A DNA stretch of 13,384 nucleotides, from assembly GCA_947565475.1 (NCBI GenBank), contig CANOGI010000030.1:1-13384 (forward strand), in the 5' to 3' direction. A program made the translations under genes and the position numbers. Shown here piece by piece: positions 1 to 7,048 of this stretch. The notes beneath the pieces are model-generated. The model did not search any database. It saw nothing but the letters and a program-made list of their open reading frames with translations, and was not told the origin of the DNA. This DNA comes from an uncultured Eubacteriaceae bacterium. Its GTDB lineage: Bacteria > Bacillota > Clostridia > Lachnospirales > CAG-274. Every line of letters begins with the position of its first letter. Position 1 is the first letter of the stretch.

Positions 1-367
1 ATACATAGACGTCTTTGTTTTACAACGCTGATTATAGTAATTTCCTTTTAAGATAATGTGAATTCGACAAGAGTTTATAGTTAATTGAACTTTTTTCTAT
101 CGATAAAAGATTACATACTTATAAAACCTCTATTTAAGTTTAAAATCTTGAGACCCTGCCTCAAACTCCTCAAATTTTTGAACAAAATTTGATAAAACTT
201 TGTTTGTTTCACTTATATTTTTCATCGAACTCACATTAAAATAAATAAAATAGCTATAATTTAAACAACTGATACATTTATAAGCTAAACTGTTCTATAC
301 CCACTTATAAATTTTTACTACAAAACAATTTTCATTAATCTATATTTTTAAGTTTGGAGGAATACTT
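1..367. other. AT-rich region upstream of the amidase gene
   Basis: No coding sequence is supported here. An 8-bp perfect hairpin lies at 171-191 (CAAATTTT, loop TGAAC, AAAATTTG), and its flank resembles the left-end hairpin of the structured repeats further along, possibly as a remnant. TATAAT-like boxes occur at 255-260 and 341-346 (TATATT), but neither has a convincing -35 box, so no promoter is called. A good Shine-Dalgarno GGAGG lies at 356-360, seven bases before the ATG at 368, and fixes that start. Confidence 0.5.
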
Positions 368-673
368 ATGAAAAAATCATTAGTAGCGGCGGCGGCTTTA
401 TGCTGTATAAACAGCACCCCCATACACGCCTCCGATAATTTTGAGATTTTACAAGATAAAAACGACGGTGTTATTATGGGAGAGCATTACTTGCCCACAA
501 ATACTAATACCGTTATATGGGGCAGGCTTCCCAACAAAGACACAAAACCTGTGATATCAATAAAATCAGGAAGTACTATAACTATCGATACATTGTCCCA
601 TGAGGGGCAGTTGGAGGATCAGGGAAAAGACCCGTTAAAATATTTAAAATCAGCTTTTATATGTTGGAATTGA
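368..673 (+). CDS. N-terminal fragment of acetamidase/formamidase
   Basis: This 101-residue fragment is what translation gives before the frameshift. Residues 1-22 form a signal peptide with a positively charged start, an alanine-rich core and an HAS cleavage-like end. Residues 24-90 are the start of the amidase fold, including a conserved HEGxLEDQGxDP stretch. The last five or so residues (FICWN) are out of frame and match nothing. The start is supported by GGAGG seven bases upstream. Alone it lacks most of the active-site residues and is probably not functional. Confidence 0.6.
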   Translation: MKKSLVAAAALCCINSTPIHASDNFEILQDKNDGVIMGEHYLPTNTNTVIWGRLPNKDTKPVISIKSGSTITIDTLSHEGQLEDQGKDPLKYLKSAFICWN

Positions 674-722
674 AATAGCCTCTTCCGATAATAAGCATGA
701 TTTTGTCGGCGACGGCCCACAT

Positions 723-1880
723 ATGGTTACAGGCCCCATATACGTCGAAAGTGCTGAACCTGGTGATGTTTTAAAAGTCGAGGTATTGTCTTTGACTCCG
801 CGTGTTCCCTACGGAGTTATATCAAACCGTCATTATAAAGGGGTTCTTGTAAATGAGTTTCCTGAAAATGAGGGACGATTAGACGGCGCCAGTAAAGAAA
901 ATCCTGAAAAGTACAATAATGTTTCCATATTTACCCCCATAAGAAAAGAGGGCGAACAATATATAGCCTACTTAAATGAAAGTGGAAAGGAAATAACATT
1001 CCCCCTATCCCCTTTCCTTGGTATTATGGGAGTCGCCGCTAATTCCTCGGAAAGTCCAAGTTCAGTCCCTCCGACTCCTTTGGGCGGTAATCTTGATATT
1101 AACGAATTAGGAGTCGGAAGCACGCTGTATTTACCGATAGAGGTTGAGGGGGCGTTATTTTTCACGGGCGACCCACATTTCGCCCAAGGTGACGGAGAAG
1201 TCGCCCTTACAGCATTAGAGGGCTCTCTTCGAGGTGATTTAAGACTTACCGTCTTAAAGAAAGGCTCATCCGAAATCCCCGGAAATTCCGATAAATTTGA
1301 TATGGCGTTTGGCGAGACTGAGGATTACTGGATTCCCGTTGGTCTCAACGAGGACTTAGACGAGGCCATGAAACAGGCTGTAAGAGAATCTATAGATTTT
1401 CTTTCTGAGCAACTCGGTATCGATAGGAAAATAGCTTACGCTTATTTAAGCGGCGCGACTGATTATGAAGTCTCTCAAGCTGTAGATAAAACAAAAGGAA
1501 TTCACGCCCTTATAGCTAAAAAAGATTTTAAAGAGTTTGTTGACTTTAATATCAAAACTAATAAAAAGACCTTTCCAATATATATTAAAGCTGATGGCTT
1601 GTATGTTGAGGCTAAAAGTTTATTTGATGCTATGGGAGTAAAATCAGATTATAACGAAAGCTTAAAAACCCTGACTGCAGTGTATAAAAATACAACTTAT
1701 ACCTTTACTTTAGACTCAAATAAATATAAAAAAGGAACAGAAACAAAAACGCTTGCAAAATCACCTTATGTTGAAAATAAAAAATTTTATATTCCGGCAA
1801 ACGCCATTTTAAACGTGATGAATATTCCTCTTAATTGGGCAACAGACGGTAATACTGTAATAGGAACTGTCGGATATTAA
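723..1880 (+). CDS. C-terminal part of acetamidase/formamidase plus stalk domain
   Basis: This open frame runs from an internal ATG (VTGPIYVESAEPGDVLKVE), but family sequence continues upstream of it in the same frame back to about 657, so 723 is not a natural start and has no clear ribosome site. Residues 1-205 hold the amidase core with GGNLDINELG and GDPHFAQGDGE. Residues ~206-275 are an alpha-helical continuation. Residues ~285-385 (PIYIKADGLYVEAKSLFDAMGV ... FYIPANAILNVMNIPLNW) look like the paired-strand stalk domain found at the ends of many Clostridia and Paenibacillus surface proteins. A signal peptide is only present in the upstream fragment. Confidence 0.7.
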   Translation: MVTGPIYVESAEPGDVLKVEVLSLTPRVPYGVISNRHYKGVLVNEFPENEGRLDGASKENPEKYNNVSIFTPIRKEGEQYIAYLNESGKEITFPLSPFLGIMGVAANSSESPSSVPPTPLGGNLDINELGVGSTLYLPIEVEGALFFTGDPHFAQGDGEVALTALEGSLRGDLRLTVLKKGSSEIPGNSDKFDMAFGETEDYWIPVGLNEDLDEAMKQAVRESIDFLSEQLGIDRKIAYAYLSGATDYEVSQAVDKTKGIHALIAKKDFKEFVDFNIKTNKKTFPIYIKADGLYVEAKSLFDAMGVKSDYNESLKTLTAVYKNTTYTFTLDSNKYKKGTETKTLAKSPYVENKKFYIPANAILNVMNIPLNWATDGNTVIGTVGY

Positions 1881-1901
1881 AAAATTATGCAAAATAAATT
1901 T

Positions 1902-1956
1902 AACTGGCAAAAGGCAAAACCCCACTTTGAAAAAGGGAATTTGCCTTTCGCCCGTT
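1902..1956. terminator. Strong hairpin between convergent genes, likely bidirectional terminator
   Basis: Two 17-base arms (1902-1918 and 1940-1956) pair at 15 of 17 positions, including a perfect 9-bp block AAAGGCAAA/TTTGCCTTT. An inner CCC/GGG adds three more pairs. It begins 22 bases after the amidase stop, and about 120 bases from the stop of the convergent dehydrogenase gene at 2080. No long T-run follows on either strand, although TTT is built into the arm, so it is called a terminator from stability and position. Confidence 0.7.
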
Positions 1957-2079
1957 AATATATTATAGCGTATTTGAAAGATTGGCAAGCTTTTTAAATA
2001 AGAAAAATTTCGCAAAACCTTAATAAATAAGTATAAAGCCTTTATACAAATCCATTACTAATCCAAAATTTCTTTGACC

Positions 2080-3390
2080 TTATAAACTCCAATATATAAA
2101 TTCTTTTTCCTCAGCGTCATTCTGAGAAAAAACACCTTTTACATCAATAAGAACTTTTCCGCCGTCACTTGAATATAATCCTTTAAGCTCGTCAAGAGTA
2201 ATTCTCTTATAGTCATTATGAGGAACCGCCAAAACAACACCGTCAACATTTCTCAAAAGAGAAAAATCAACCAACTCTATTCCATAAAACCTCATAACCT
2301 CTTCTTTATCGCAGACAGAATCACACACCAAAACATCAGCGCCGTATTCTTTTAAGCCATTTATAATGTCAACAACTTTTGTATTTCTTATATCCGGGCA
2401 ATTTTCTTTAAACGTAATTCCCAATACTGCTACTTTCGCGCCCTTAACCTTTTTGTCAGCAATAATAAGTTTTTTAATAATAGCCGCCACAACAAAATCA
2501 GACATAGAATCGTTTATTTTTCTTCCTGACATAATAATTTCCGAATGATAACCAAGTTCCTCCGCCTTATATATAAAATAATACGGGTCTACACCTATAC
2601 AGTGCCCGCCGACAAGCCCTGGATAAAAGTCCAGAGCGTTCCACTTCGTTTTCATAGCGGCGATAACCTCATTTGTATTAATATCCATACTATGAAAAAC
2701 CATAGCGAGTTCATTCATAAAAGCGATATTTATATCCCTTTGAGAGTTTTCAACAACTTTGGCTGCCTCTGCAACCCTTATCGTACTCGCACGGTACACT
2801 CCCGCGTCCACAACAAGCTCATAAACCCCCGCGATAACCTCAAGAGCCTCTTTATCGCACGCGGAAACAATTTTCTTAATAGTTCTCACCGTATGTATTT
2901 TATCAGATGGGTTTATCCTTTCAGGGGAATATCCCACTTTAAAATCAACACCATATTTAAGTCCTGATGTTTCCTCAAGAACAGGAACGCAAATTTCCTC
3001 CGTTGTCCCTGGATACACAGTTGACTCATATACTACAATAGAATCTTTTTTCAAATGTCTGCCCACAATCTCAGAAACGCTTATTATAGAACGCAAATCA
3101 GGGGTTTTATCAATCTTAATGGGAGTAGGCACGGCTATTATAAAAAAATCCGCTCGGTCAAGCTCTTTCTCATCGCATACAAAATCAACTTTAGAGTTTA
3201 AAAGAGCTTCCTCCCCAACTTCGTTTGTAGCGTCGATGCCTTTTTTGTATTTCTCAATTTTTTGAGAATTTATGTCAAATCCTATAACATTGACTTTCTT
3301 TGAAAACTCAACCGCGAGAGGCATACCCACATATCCAAGACCTACGACAGCAACGTTCTTTTTTCCCGAAACAATATCATCATATATCAT
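2080..3390 (-). CDS. Nucleotide-sugar 6-dehydrogenase (TviB/WbpO-like)
   Basis: Predicted cytoplasmic NAD-dependent UDP-sugar dehydrogenase of 436 residues, oxidising C6 of a UDP-hexose or UDP-N-acetylhexosamine to the uronic acid. Residues 13-22 hold the Rossmann motif VAVVGLGYVG. YESTVYPGTTEE (121-132) and GYSPERINP (153-161) resemble the TviB/WbpO branch that acts on UDP-GlcNAc or UDP-GalNAc. K211 and N215 lie in AEAAKVVEN, and the catalytic cysteine is C264 in GGHCIGVDPYY. The C-terminal half is the second NAD-type fold. The ATG at 3388-3390 is chosen because AAGGAG lies 11 bases upstream; an upstream GTG at 3402 would overlap that site. The Shine-Dalgarno overlaps the stop codon of the GH18-like gene (TAAGGAG), so the two are co-translated. 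It probably makes an acidic precursor for the polymer; the exact substrate is not resolved. Confidence 0.88.
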   Translation of the reverse strand: MIYDDIVSGKKNVAVVGLGYVGMPLAVEFSKKVNVIGFDINSQKIEKYKKGIDATNEVGEEALLNSKVDFVCDEKELDRADFFIIAVPTPIKIDKTPDLRSIISVSEIVGRHLKKDSIVVYESTVYPGTTEEICVPVLEETSGLKYGVDFKVGYSPERINPSDKIHTVRTIKKIVSACDKEALEVIAGVYELVVDAGVYRASTIRVAEAAKVVENSQRDINIAFMNELAMVFHSMDINTNEVIAAMKTKWNALDFYPGLVGGHCIGVDPYYFIYKAEELGYHSEIIMSGRKINDSMSDFVVAAIIKKLIIADKKVKGAKVAVLGITFKENCPDIRNTKVVDIINGLKEYGADVLVCDSVCDKEEVMRFYGIELVDFSLLRNVDGVVLAVPHNDYKRITLDELKGLYSSDGGKVLIDVKGVFSQNDAEEKEFIYWSL

Positions 3391-3401
3391 AAAGTTAAAC
3401 A

Positions 3402-3407
3402 CTCCTT
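3402..3407 (-). promoter_or_regulatory. Shine-Dalgarno AAGGAG deciding the dehydrogenase start
   Basis: AAGGAG on the minus strand overlaps the TAA stop of the preceding gene (3406-3408) as TAAGGAG. It sits 11 bases before ATG 3390, which supports that start and suggests translational coupling. Confidence 0.7.
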
Positions 3408-4470
3408 ATTTGATAAAATTATTCTTCACTTGTTCCAGAGTCTCAGATACATTGCCTCCGAATCTCCATACGCATATATCGCTGTATCCCTGTTCCTTAG
3501 CGGTTTTTATCCATAAATCAAGAGTTACGTTATCGGCGTACCAAACCGTGTGGTCGCCTCCATTCTCATCAGTATAGTAAAAATAAAGACATCCGCTTTT
3601 TTCGTCTCTGGCCGGAAGACATTTATATACGCTTATGATGTCAAGAGCCTCCGACTCGGTAACACCCTTTGTTTCCGCCCCGTTTTGCCAGTCAAACCCT
3701 CCTGTTGAGAAAGCGAGCCACTTTTTTCCCGGAATACTGTTTATTTTCTCTGAAAGCTGTTTTATAAAATCGACGTCCGCTTTCGGACCGGGTTCAGTAG
3801 AAAGTCCGTATAAATTATAAGCCATCATAATATACTCAGGCCCGTCTGGAAGATTATATCTGTCTATCGGCGCTTTCGGCTCAAGAACTACCCTTAAATT
3901 AAGTTTTTTCTCATTGCACCTTTTATAAAGTTCTCCGCAAAAAGAAATAAAGTCAGGCCATGTTTTCTCATCAACTTTCTCGTAATCAATCTCTATTCCA
4001 AAATACCCATTATTTACGGCGTAAGAAATCAAAGACTCTATATGTTTCGCCCTTTCCTCGGGATTGTTTAAAAGTTTTCTCACAATATTAGCATCCTTTT
4101 GAATAATATCGCCTTTTTCATCAATAACGTCATTAACAAAAGAAATGTGCCGATTTATATTGTTTTTATTGGTTACATTCGAGATTTCCCCATATCTTTG
4201 GGTAAGTTCCTCTGGAATATATAAGGAACCGTCGTTTTTAAAATACACGGCGAACACCGAGACGGAAGTAATCTTGTCCGAAGTTTTGGAAAGTTCTTTA
4301 ATTCCCTTTTCCATATCCCAATATGAAATCCATGCTGAAAGTTCACCGTTTTCCCCGCCGTTCTCGCTTAAATTAATATTCCTTGTATCAGCGCTTGTAT
4401 CAGAGCAAGACGATAAACTAAAAATACACATTATTATAAGAATAAAACAAATTCTTTTTTTTAGTTTCAT
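3406..4470 (-). CDS. GH18-like surface lipoprotein (glycoside hydrolase/chitinase fold)
   Basis: 354 residues. Residues 1-22 are a lipoprotein signal (KKR start, hydrophobic core, lipobox LSSC with C22), so it should be lipidated on the outer face of the membrane. A short serine/asparagine linker leads to a single TIM-barrel-like domain. The sequence FGIEIDYE at 157-164 matches the GH18 DxxDxDxE signature in altered form: the family's catalytic acid E164 and the preceding D162 are present, while the first aspartate of the classical motif is replaced. Downstream MMAYNLYG, WLAFSTGGFDW, HTVWYADN and the terminal WRFGGN are typical of GH18 barrels. Family members cut beta-1,4 N-acetylglucosamine-type chains, including spore cortex and exopolysaccharide. 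It is first in an operon with the dehydrogenase, read from its own promoter at 4510-4538, with AAGGGGG nine bases before ATG. Likely trims or releases the locus polymer. Confidence 0.75.
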   Translation of the reverse strand: MKLKKRICFILIIMCIFSLSSCSDTSADTRNINLSENGGENGELSAWISYWDMEKGIKELSKTSDKITSVSVFAVYFKNDGSLYIPEELTQRYGEISNVTNKNNINRHISFVNDVIDEKGDIIQKDANIVRKLLNNPEERAKHIESLISYAVNNGYFGIEIDYEKVDEKTWPDFISFCGELYKRCNEKKLNLRVVLEPKAPIDRYNLPDGPEYIMMAYNLYGLSTEPGPKADVDFIKQLSEKINSIPGKKWLAFSTGGFDWQNGAETKGVTESEALDIISVYKCLPARDEKSGCLYFYYTDENGGDHTVWYADNVTLDLWIKTAKEQGYSDICVWRFGGNVSETLEQVKNNFIK

Positions 4471-4509
4471 AAATAATACCCCCTTAACATTTATTTTTTG
4501 TCATAGCAA

Positions 4510-4538
4510 TTTATACTAATCTCTTTTAAATCCGTCAA
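4510..4538 (-). promoter_or_regulatory. Sigma-A-type promoter for the GH18-like/dehydrogenase operon
   Basis: On the minus strand TTGACG (4533-4538) and TATAAA (4510-4515) are separated by exactly 17 bases. Transcription would start near 4503, leaving a leader of about 30 bases that contains the AAGGGGG ribosome site (4479-4485). Confidence 0.7.
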
Positions 4539-4555
4539 ATAAATTGAATAATACC

Positions 4556-4609
4556 ATAACATAAGGACACAACCAAAAAGACCTCATAAGGCAATATCGC
4601 TTATGTTAT
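4556..4609. repeat. 10-bp perfect inverted repeat upstream of the GH18 promoter
   Basis: ATAACATAAG at 4556-4565 pairs perfectly with CTTATGTTAT at 4600-4609 around a 34-base centre, which itself can form a small CCT/AGG hairpin. It lies just upstream of the -35 box of the GH18-like operon. It could be a regulator site or an RNA hairpin; nothing in the sequence decides. Confidence 0.5.
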
Positions 4610-4620
4610 TAAACAAACTT

Positions 4621-4664
4621 GATATGACAATAAAATTATTTCTCAATTATTTTATTATCATATC
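4621..4664. repeat. Long AT-rich hairpin, 18 of 20 paired
   Basis: Two 20-base arms (4621-4640 and 4645-4664) with a four-base TCTC loop pair at 18 of 20 positions (GATATGA...TCATATC outermost). It has no following T-run and is not a classical intrinsic terminator. It sits between the promoter-like module of copy A and the GH18 promoter. Confidence 0.6.
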
Positions 4665-4669
4665 TTCCA

Positions 4670-4735
4670 TCTACAGCGATTCACAAAATATCTAATACGA
4701 ATAAGCAAAATAATTCTTAATATGTCAGATTTTTA
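4670..4735 (-). promoter_or_regulatory. Degenerate copy of the conserved promoter-like module (A)
   Basis: Aligned on the minus strand with 8929-8998 and 12089-12163, this copy keeps AATCTGACATATT, the T-rich centre and the AGATATTTTGTGAATCGC stretch. The -35-like TTGAC has become TTTTAA, and the extended -10 has become CGCTGTAGA. It is probably inactive; the downstream gene has its own promoter at 4510-4538. Confidence 0.4.
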
Positions 4736-4803
4736 AAACTTATTCATTCTTTTTATTACTTCACCATAAGATTAGTATATAATATTGGAAAAAGCTAATA
4801 TTA

Positions 4804-4968
4804 AAGACTATTCAAATTTTTGTATAACAAAAATTCTCATAACCGACGGCGAAAGTATTCGCCTTTGTATTCAGAGTGAGGCTGGTCGCAAAACTTCGTT
4901 TTGCCGCTCGTTCTTACAAGAGTAAGTACCCCCGATTAATAAGTAAGGAACTTCCTCTGTTAGTTAAA
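4804..4968 (-). repeat. Structured intergenic repeat, copy A
   Basis: On the plus strand this copy starts AAGACTATTC and ends GTTAAA. It contains a 9-bp hairpin AATTTTTGT-ATA-ACAAAAATT (4815-4835), GGCGAA-AGTA-TTCGCC (4848-4863) and GCAAAAC-TTC-GTTTTGC (4888-4904). The last is enclosed by a long stem: TTGTA plus AGAGTGAG (4865-4880) pair with CTCGTTCT plus TACAA (4907-4919). TAACCGAC near 4840 partly pairs with GTTAGTTA at the right end. The right end provides the TAA stop codon (4964-4966) of the neighbouring minus-strand gene. Strand is assigned by that gene; the transcribed strand is not proven. Confidence 0.8.
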
Positions 4969-7048
4969 GAGTCTCAATAAACCAGTCAAGAACTTTCTCG
5001 AAATTTTCACTGATATAATTATTAACTTTTTCTCGTCCCGAAAGGCGGGTATCAAAAATAATATTCTCACTGTTGTTTATATCCGCTATAAACAAATCCT
5101 CAAAAACAGCATCGTAAACATTATCACGTTCATTCAGCTCGCTTCTTTCCGCTCCCAATTCAATATATCCTCTTAATATTCCTCCTCCGAGCTTAATATC
5201 ATCGTCAACAATAACATCATCCACAGTAAGAGACATAGTGTCACCTTTAATTTTAACATTTATAAGTCTTTCTCCAATATCATTTACACTGAAATCAGGG
5301 ATATACTCCTCTGATCCTTCCTCAACAGACCTGGCGTTCTTCTCGTCCTCCTGCCTTCTTTTCAGTTCTCCTGCCGCGGAGTCCTCGCTGTCTTTATATA
5401 GAACTTTCTCAACTTCCAATTTCTGCTCCTCAACTTTGGCTGATTTTCTCATCTGATCATCGGATATGGGCTCGGGTTTATCAACAGCTTCCCTTAAATC
5501 AAATTTTTTAATTTCTCTAATATTTCCGTTATCTTGTCTCTCAATATAAATAATATTATCTTTAAGCCTTAAAGATATATAATTTCGCTTTTCTTTATCA
5601 GCCCTCATATAAACAGTCTGCTGACCTAAAACATTTCCTTTTAATACGGCCGAAAACTCAAAATCAGAATAATCTTCGCTTTCCTTTAATCTTATTATAC
5701 CCTCTTCATTAGGCGGAGACGTCAATACTATAGTGTTTTTCTCAAACTCGGAAGCCCCGTTTCCAATTTCCCATTTATTCGCTTTTTCATCATCTCCCGT
5801 AACAAAACTCATATCAAGTCCCGTGTCGTCTCTCACTCTCATAAGAAGATGATTTGTCTGCCAATATGGTAAAACCTGCATACGTGTAAGATTGTATATA
5901 TCGTCTTTTCTCGTACTTACGCTTTCGCCCTCTCTTGTATACATAATGTCAAACAGTTTTTTCGCCTCTCTGAAATTAACGTTTCTCACAATCTCATTTG
6001 AGTCGTTGTCAAGACCGTTAGCATGCATAATCATATACACTTTTGGAAGTACCCCCAAATTATCCTTATAAAGTTTATCCATTCTGTCATAATCCCATAC
6101 AAGACGTTCTTCCATTTGAGCGCGGTTCTCTATGCTTATACGGTCTTTGTCCCTTATAAAATCCATAAGATAGTGATTATAATCGTCTTCCATAAATTCG
6201 GCTATCTCATTAAACTGATCCTGATTAATTTCTCCGACAAAATTACCATACCTGTCAAAAACATTAATATACTGAAATCTATATCCGTTTGTTCCAAGCT
6301 CCCAAAAAGAATTCTCAAGCATACCTTTTAAATCGTCAGGCTGTAAAAATTTAGAGTCTTTTTTTATAAACTTTTCGGCGTAAGTCATCATGCTCGCCTT
6401 AAAATTAAATTTCTCCAAAATAGGCTGGGCAAAAAGGCTTGAATCCCTTCTTCCGTCCTCAAAAACAAGATACAACGCCTTTTCAGGAAGCTTTTTGCCG
6501 TTTTTATAATAATCCATTATGTCCTGCCTGCTTATCGTAACATATCCTGAATCTTTAAGCGCCTTTAAATGCTTCTCAAGCATATCGTCGTCAATAAGAG
6601 TTGATTTTCTTGTTCTGTCAACGCCAAAATATGATAAAGTAATAAAACCATTATCATAGGCATATTCGCTTTCTGAAACCGGAACATACTCTGTCCAGTC
6701 AAAAACGGCTATAAGAATAACGACAAGAAGAAAAATGAGAATTCCGCCCTGTAAAACAGAACGAAAAGCCTTTTTAATATTTTTTCGTTTAAATTTTGGA
6801 GAAACTTTATAACCCAAAGAACTTATCCCATTTTCATCAATATCTTTTTTGGGGGTATAATCAATATTGTTCTCAAAAATCCTCTCGTTAATTTCGACAG
6901 AGTCTTCTTTATAACTTTCAGTTGTATGTAGATTTTCCTCTTTATCCTCAAAATTTTCCTCGTCCTCATTAAAAATGCTCTTATAAGGGGAACTTTCAAA
7001 AACATCGTTATGCAAGCCGTTATAAAAATCGTCCTCTCTTTGGCTCAT
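4964..7048 (-). CDS. Membrane-anchored protein with degenerate NodB-like domain and LamG-like C-terminus
   Basis: 694 residues. Residues 1-90 are acidic and cytoplasmic. Residues ~98-117 form one membrane helix with basic residues before it, so the rest is outside. Residues ~130-260 resemble a polysaccharide deacetylase: YLVFEDG (193-199) sits where NodB enzymes have TFDDG, and FWELGTNGYRFQY (248-260) where the metal site would be, but the zinc-binding HxxxH is absent. It is therefore probably a non-catalytic or altered deacetylase. Residues ~455-515 and ~590-660 look like halves of a beta-sandwich of concanavalin/LamG or DUF1080 type, split by a charged helical insert (~530-580). It overlaps the glycosyltransferase by ATGA, indicating coupled translation and perhaps a stable complex. 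The role is inferred: guiding or binding nascent polysaccharide at the synthase. The fold assignment needs structure prediction. Confidence 0.65.
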   Translation of the reverse strand: MSQREDDFYNGLHNDVFESSPYKSIFNEDEENFEDKEENLHTTESYKEDSVEINERIFENNIDYTPKKDIDENGISSLGYKVSPKFKRKNIKKAFRSVLQGGILIFLLVVILIAVFDWTEYVPVSESEYAYDNGFITLSYFGVDRTRKSTLIDDDMLEKHLKALKDSGYVTISRQDIMDYYKNGKKLPEKALYLVFEDGRRDSSLFAQPILEKFNFKASMMTYAEKFIKKDSKFLQPDDLKGMLENSFWELGTNGYRFQYINVFDRYGNFVGEINQDQFNEIAEFMEDDYNHYLMDFIRDKDRISIENRAQMEERLVWDYDRMDKLYKDNLGVLPKVYMIMHANGLDNDSNEIVRNVNFREAKKLFDIMYTREGESVSTRKDDIYNLTRMQVLPYWQTNHLLMRVRDDTGLDMSFVTGDDEKANKWEIGNGASEFEKNTIVLTSPPNEEGIIRLKESEDYSDFEFSAVLKGNVLGQQTVYMRADKEKRNYISLRLKDNIIYIERQDNGNIREIKKFDLREAVDKPEPISDDQMRKSAKVEEQKLEVEKVLYKDSEDSAAGELKRRQEDEKNARSVEEGSEEYIPDFSVNDIGERLINVKIKGDTMSLTVDDVIVDDDIKLGGGILRGYIELGAERSELNERDNVYDAVFEDLFIADINNSENIIFDTRLSGREKVNNYISENFEKVLDWFIETL

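Larger units (their letters stand above)
368..1880 (+). pseudogene. Exported acetamidase/formamidase-family protein with stalk domain, frameshifted
   Basis: This is one gene in two reading frames. The family (FmdA/AmdA) hydrolyses small amides such as formamide or acetamide to ammonia and the acid. The N-terminal half carries a Sec-type signal (MKKSLVAAAALCC...HAS) and the family motif SHEGQLEDQGKDP. After a shift of one base, the other frame continues VGIEIASSDNKHDFVGDGPH and then VTGPIYV, GGNLDINELG and FTGDPHFAQGDGEV, all typical of the family. Removing one T from the TTTT run at 655-658 joins the frames as ...KSALYVGIEIA..., giving about 503 residues. The last ~95 residues resemble a copper amine oxidase N-terminal-type stalk domain, suggesting cell-wall display. 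The gene stands alone on the plus strand and ends at a strong convergent hairpin. Either it is a recent pseudogene or the indel is a sequencing error; the rest of the frame is intact. Confidence 0.8.

Noticed and set aside
341..346. Sigma-A promoter for the amidase at TATATT
   Set aside because: The box 16 bases upstream (TACAAA) matches the -35 at only three positions, too weak in such AT-rich DNA.
2545..2967. Plus-strand open frame of 140 codons inside the dehydrogenase gene
   Set aside because: It is antisense to a clearly conserved enzyme, has no ribosome site and no recognisable protein.
3391..3402. GTG start at 3402 for the dehydrogenase
   Set aside because: It would lie on the AAGGAG ribosome site itself; ATG 3390 has correct spacing and starts a normal family N-terminus.
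4804..4968. Structured repeat as a cyclic-di-GMP riboswitch
   Set aside because: It lacks the conserved GEMM core and sits at the 3' side of genes, before rather than within the leader of the next gene's promoter. A PilZ neighbour made this worth checking.
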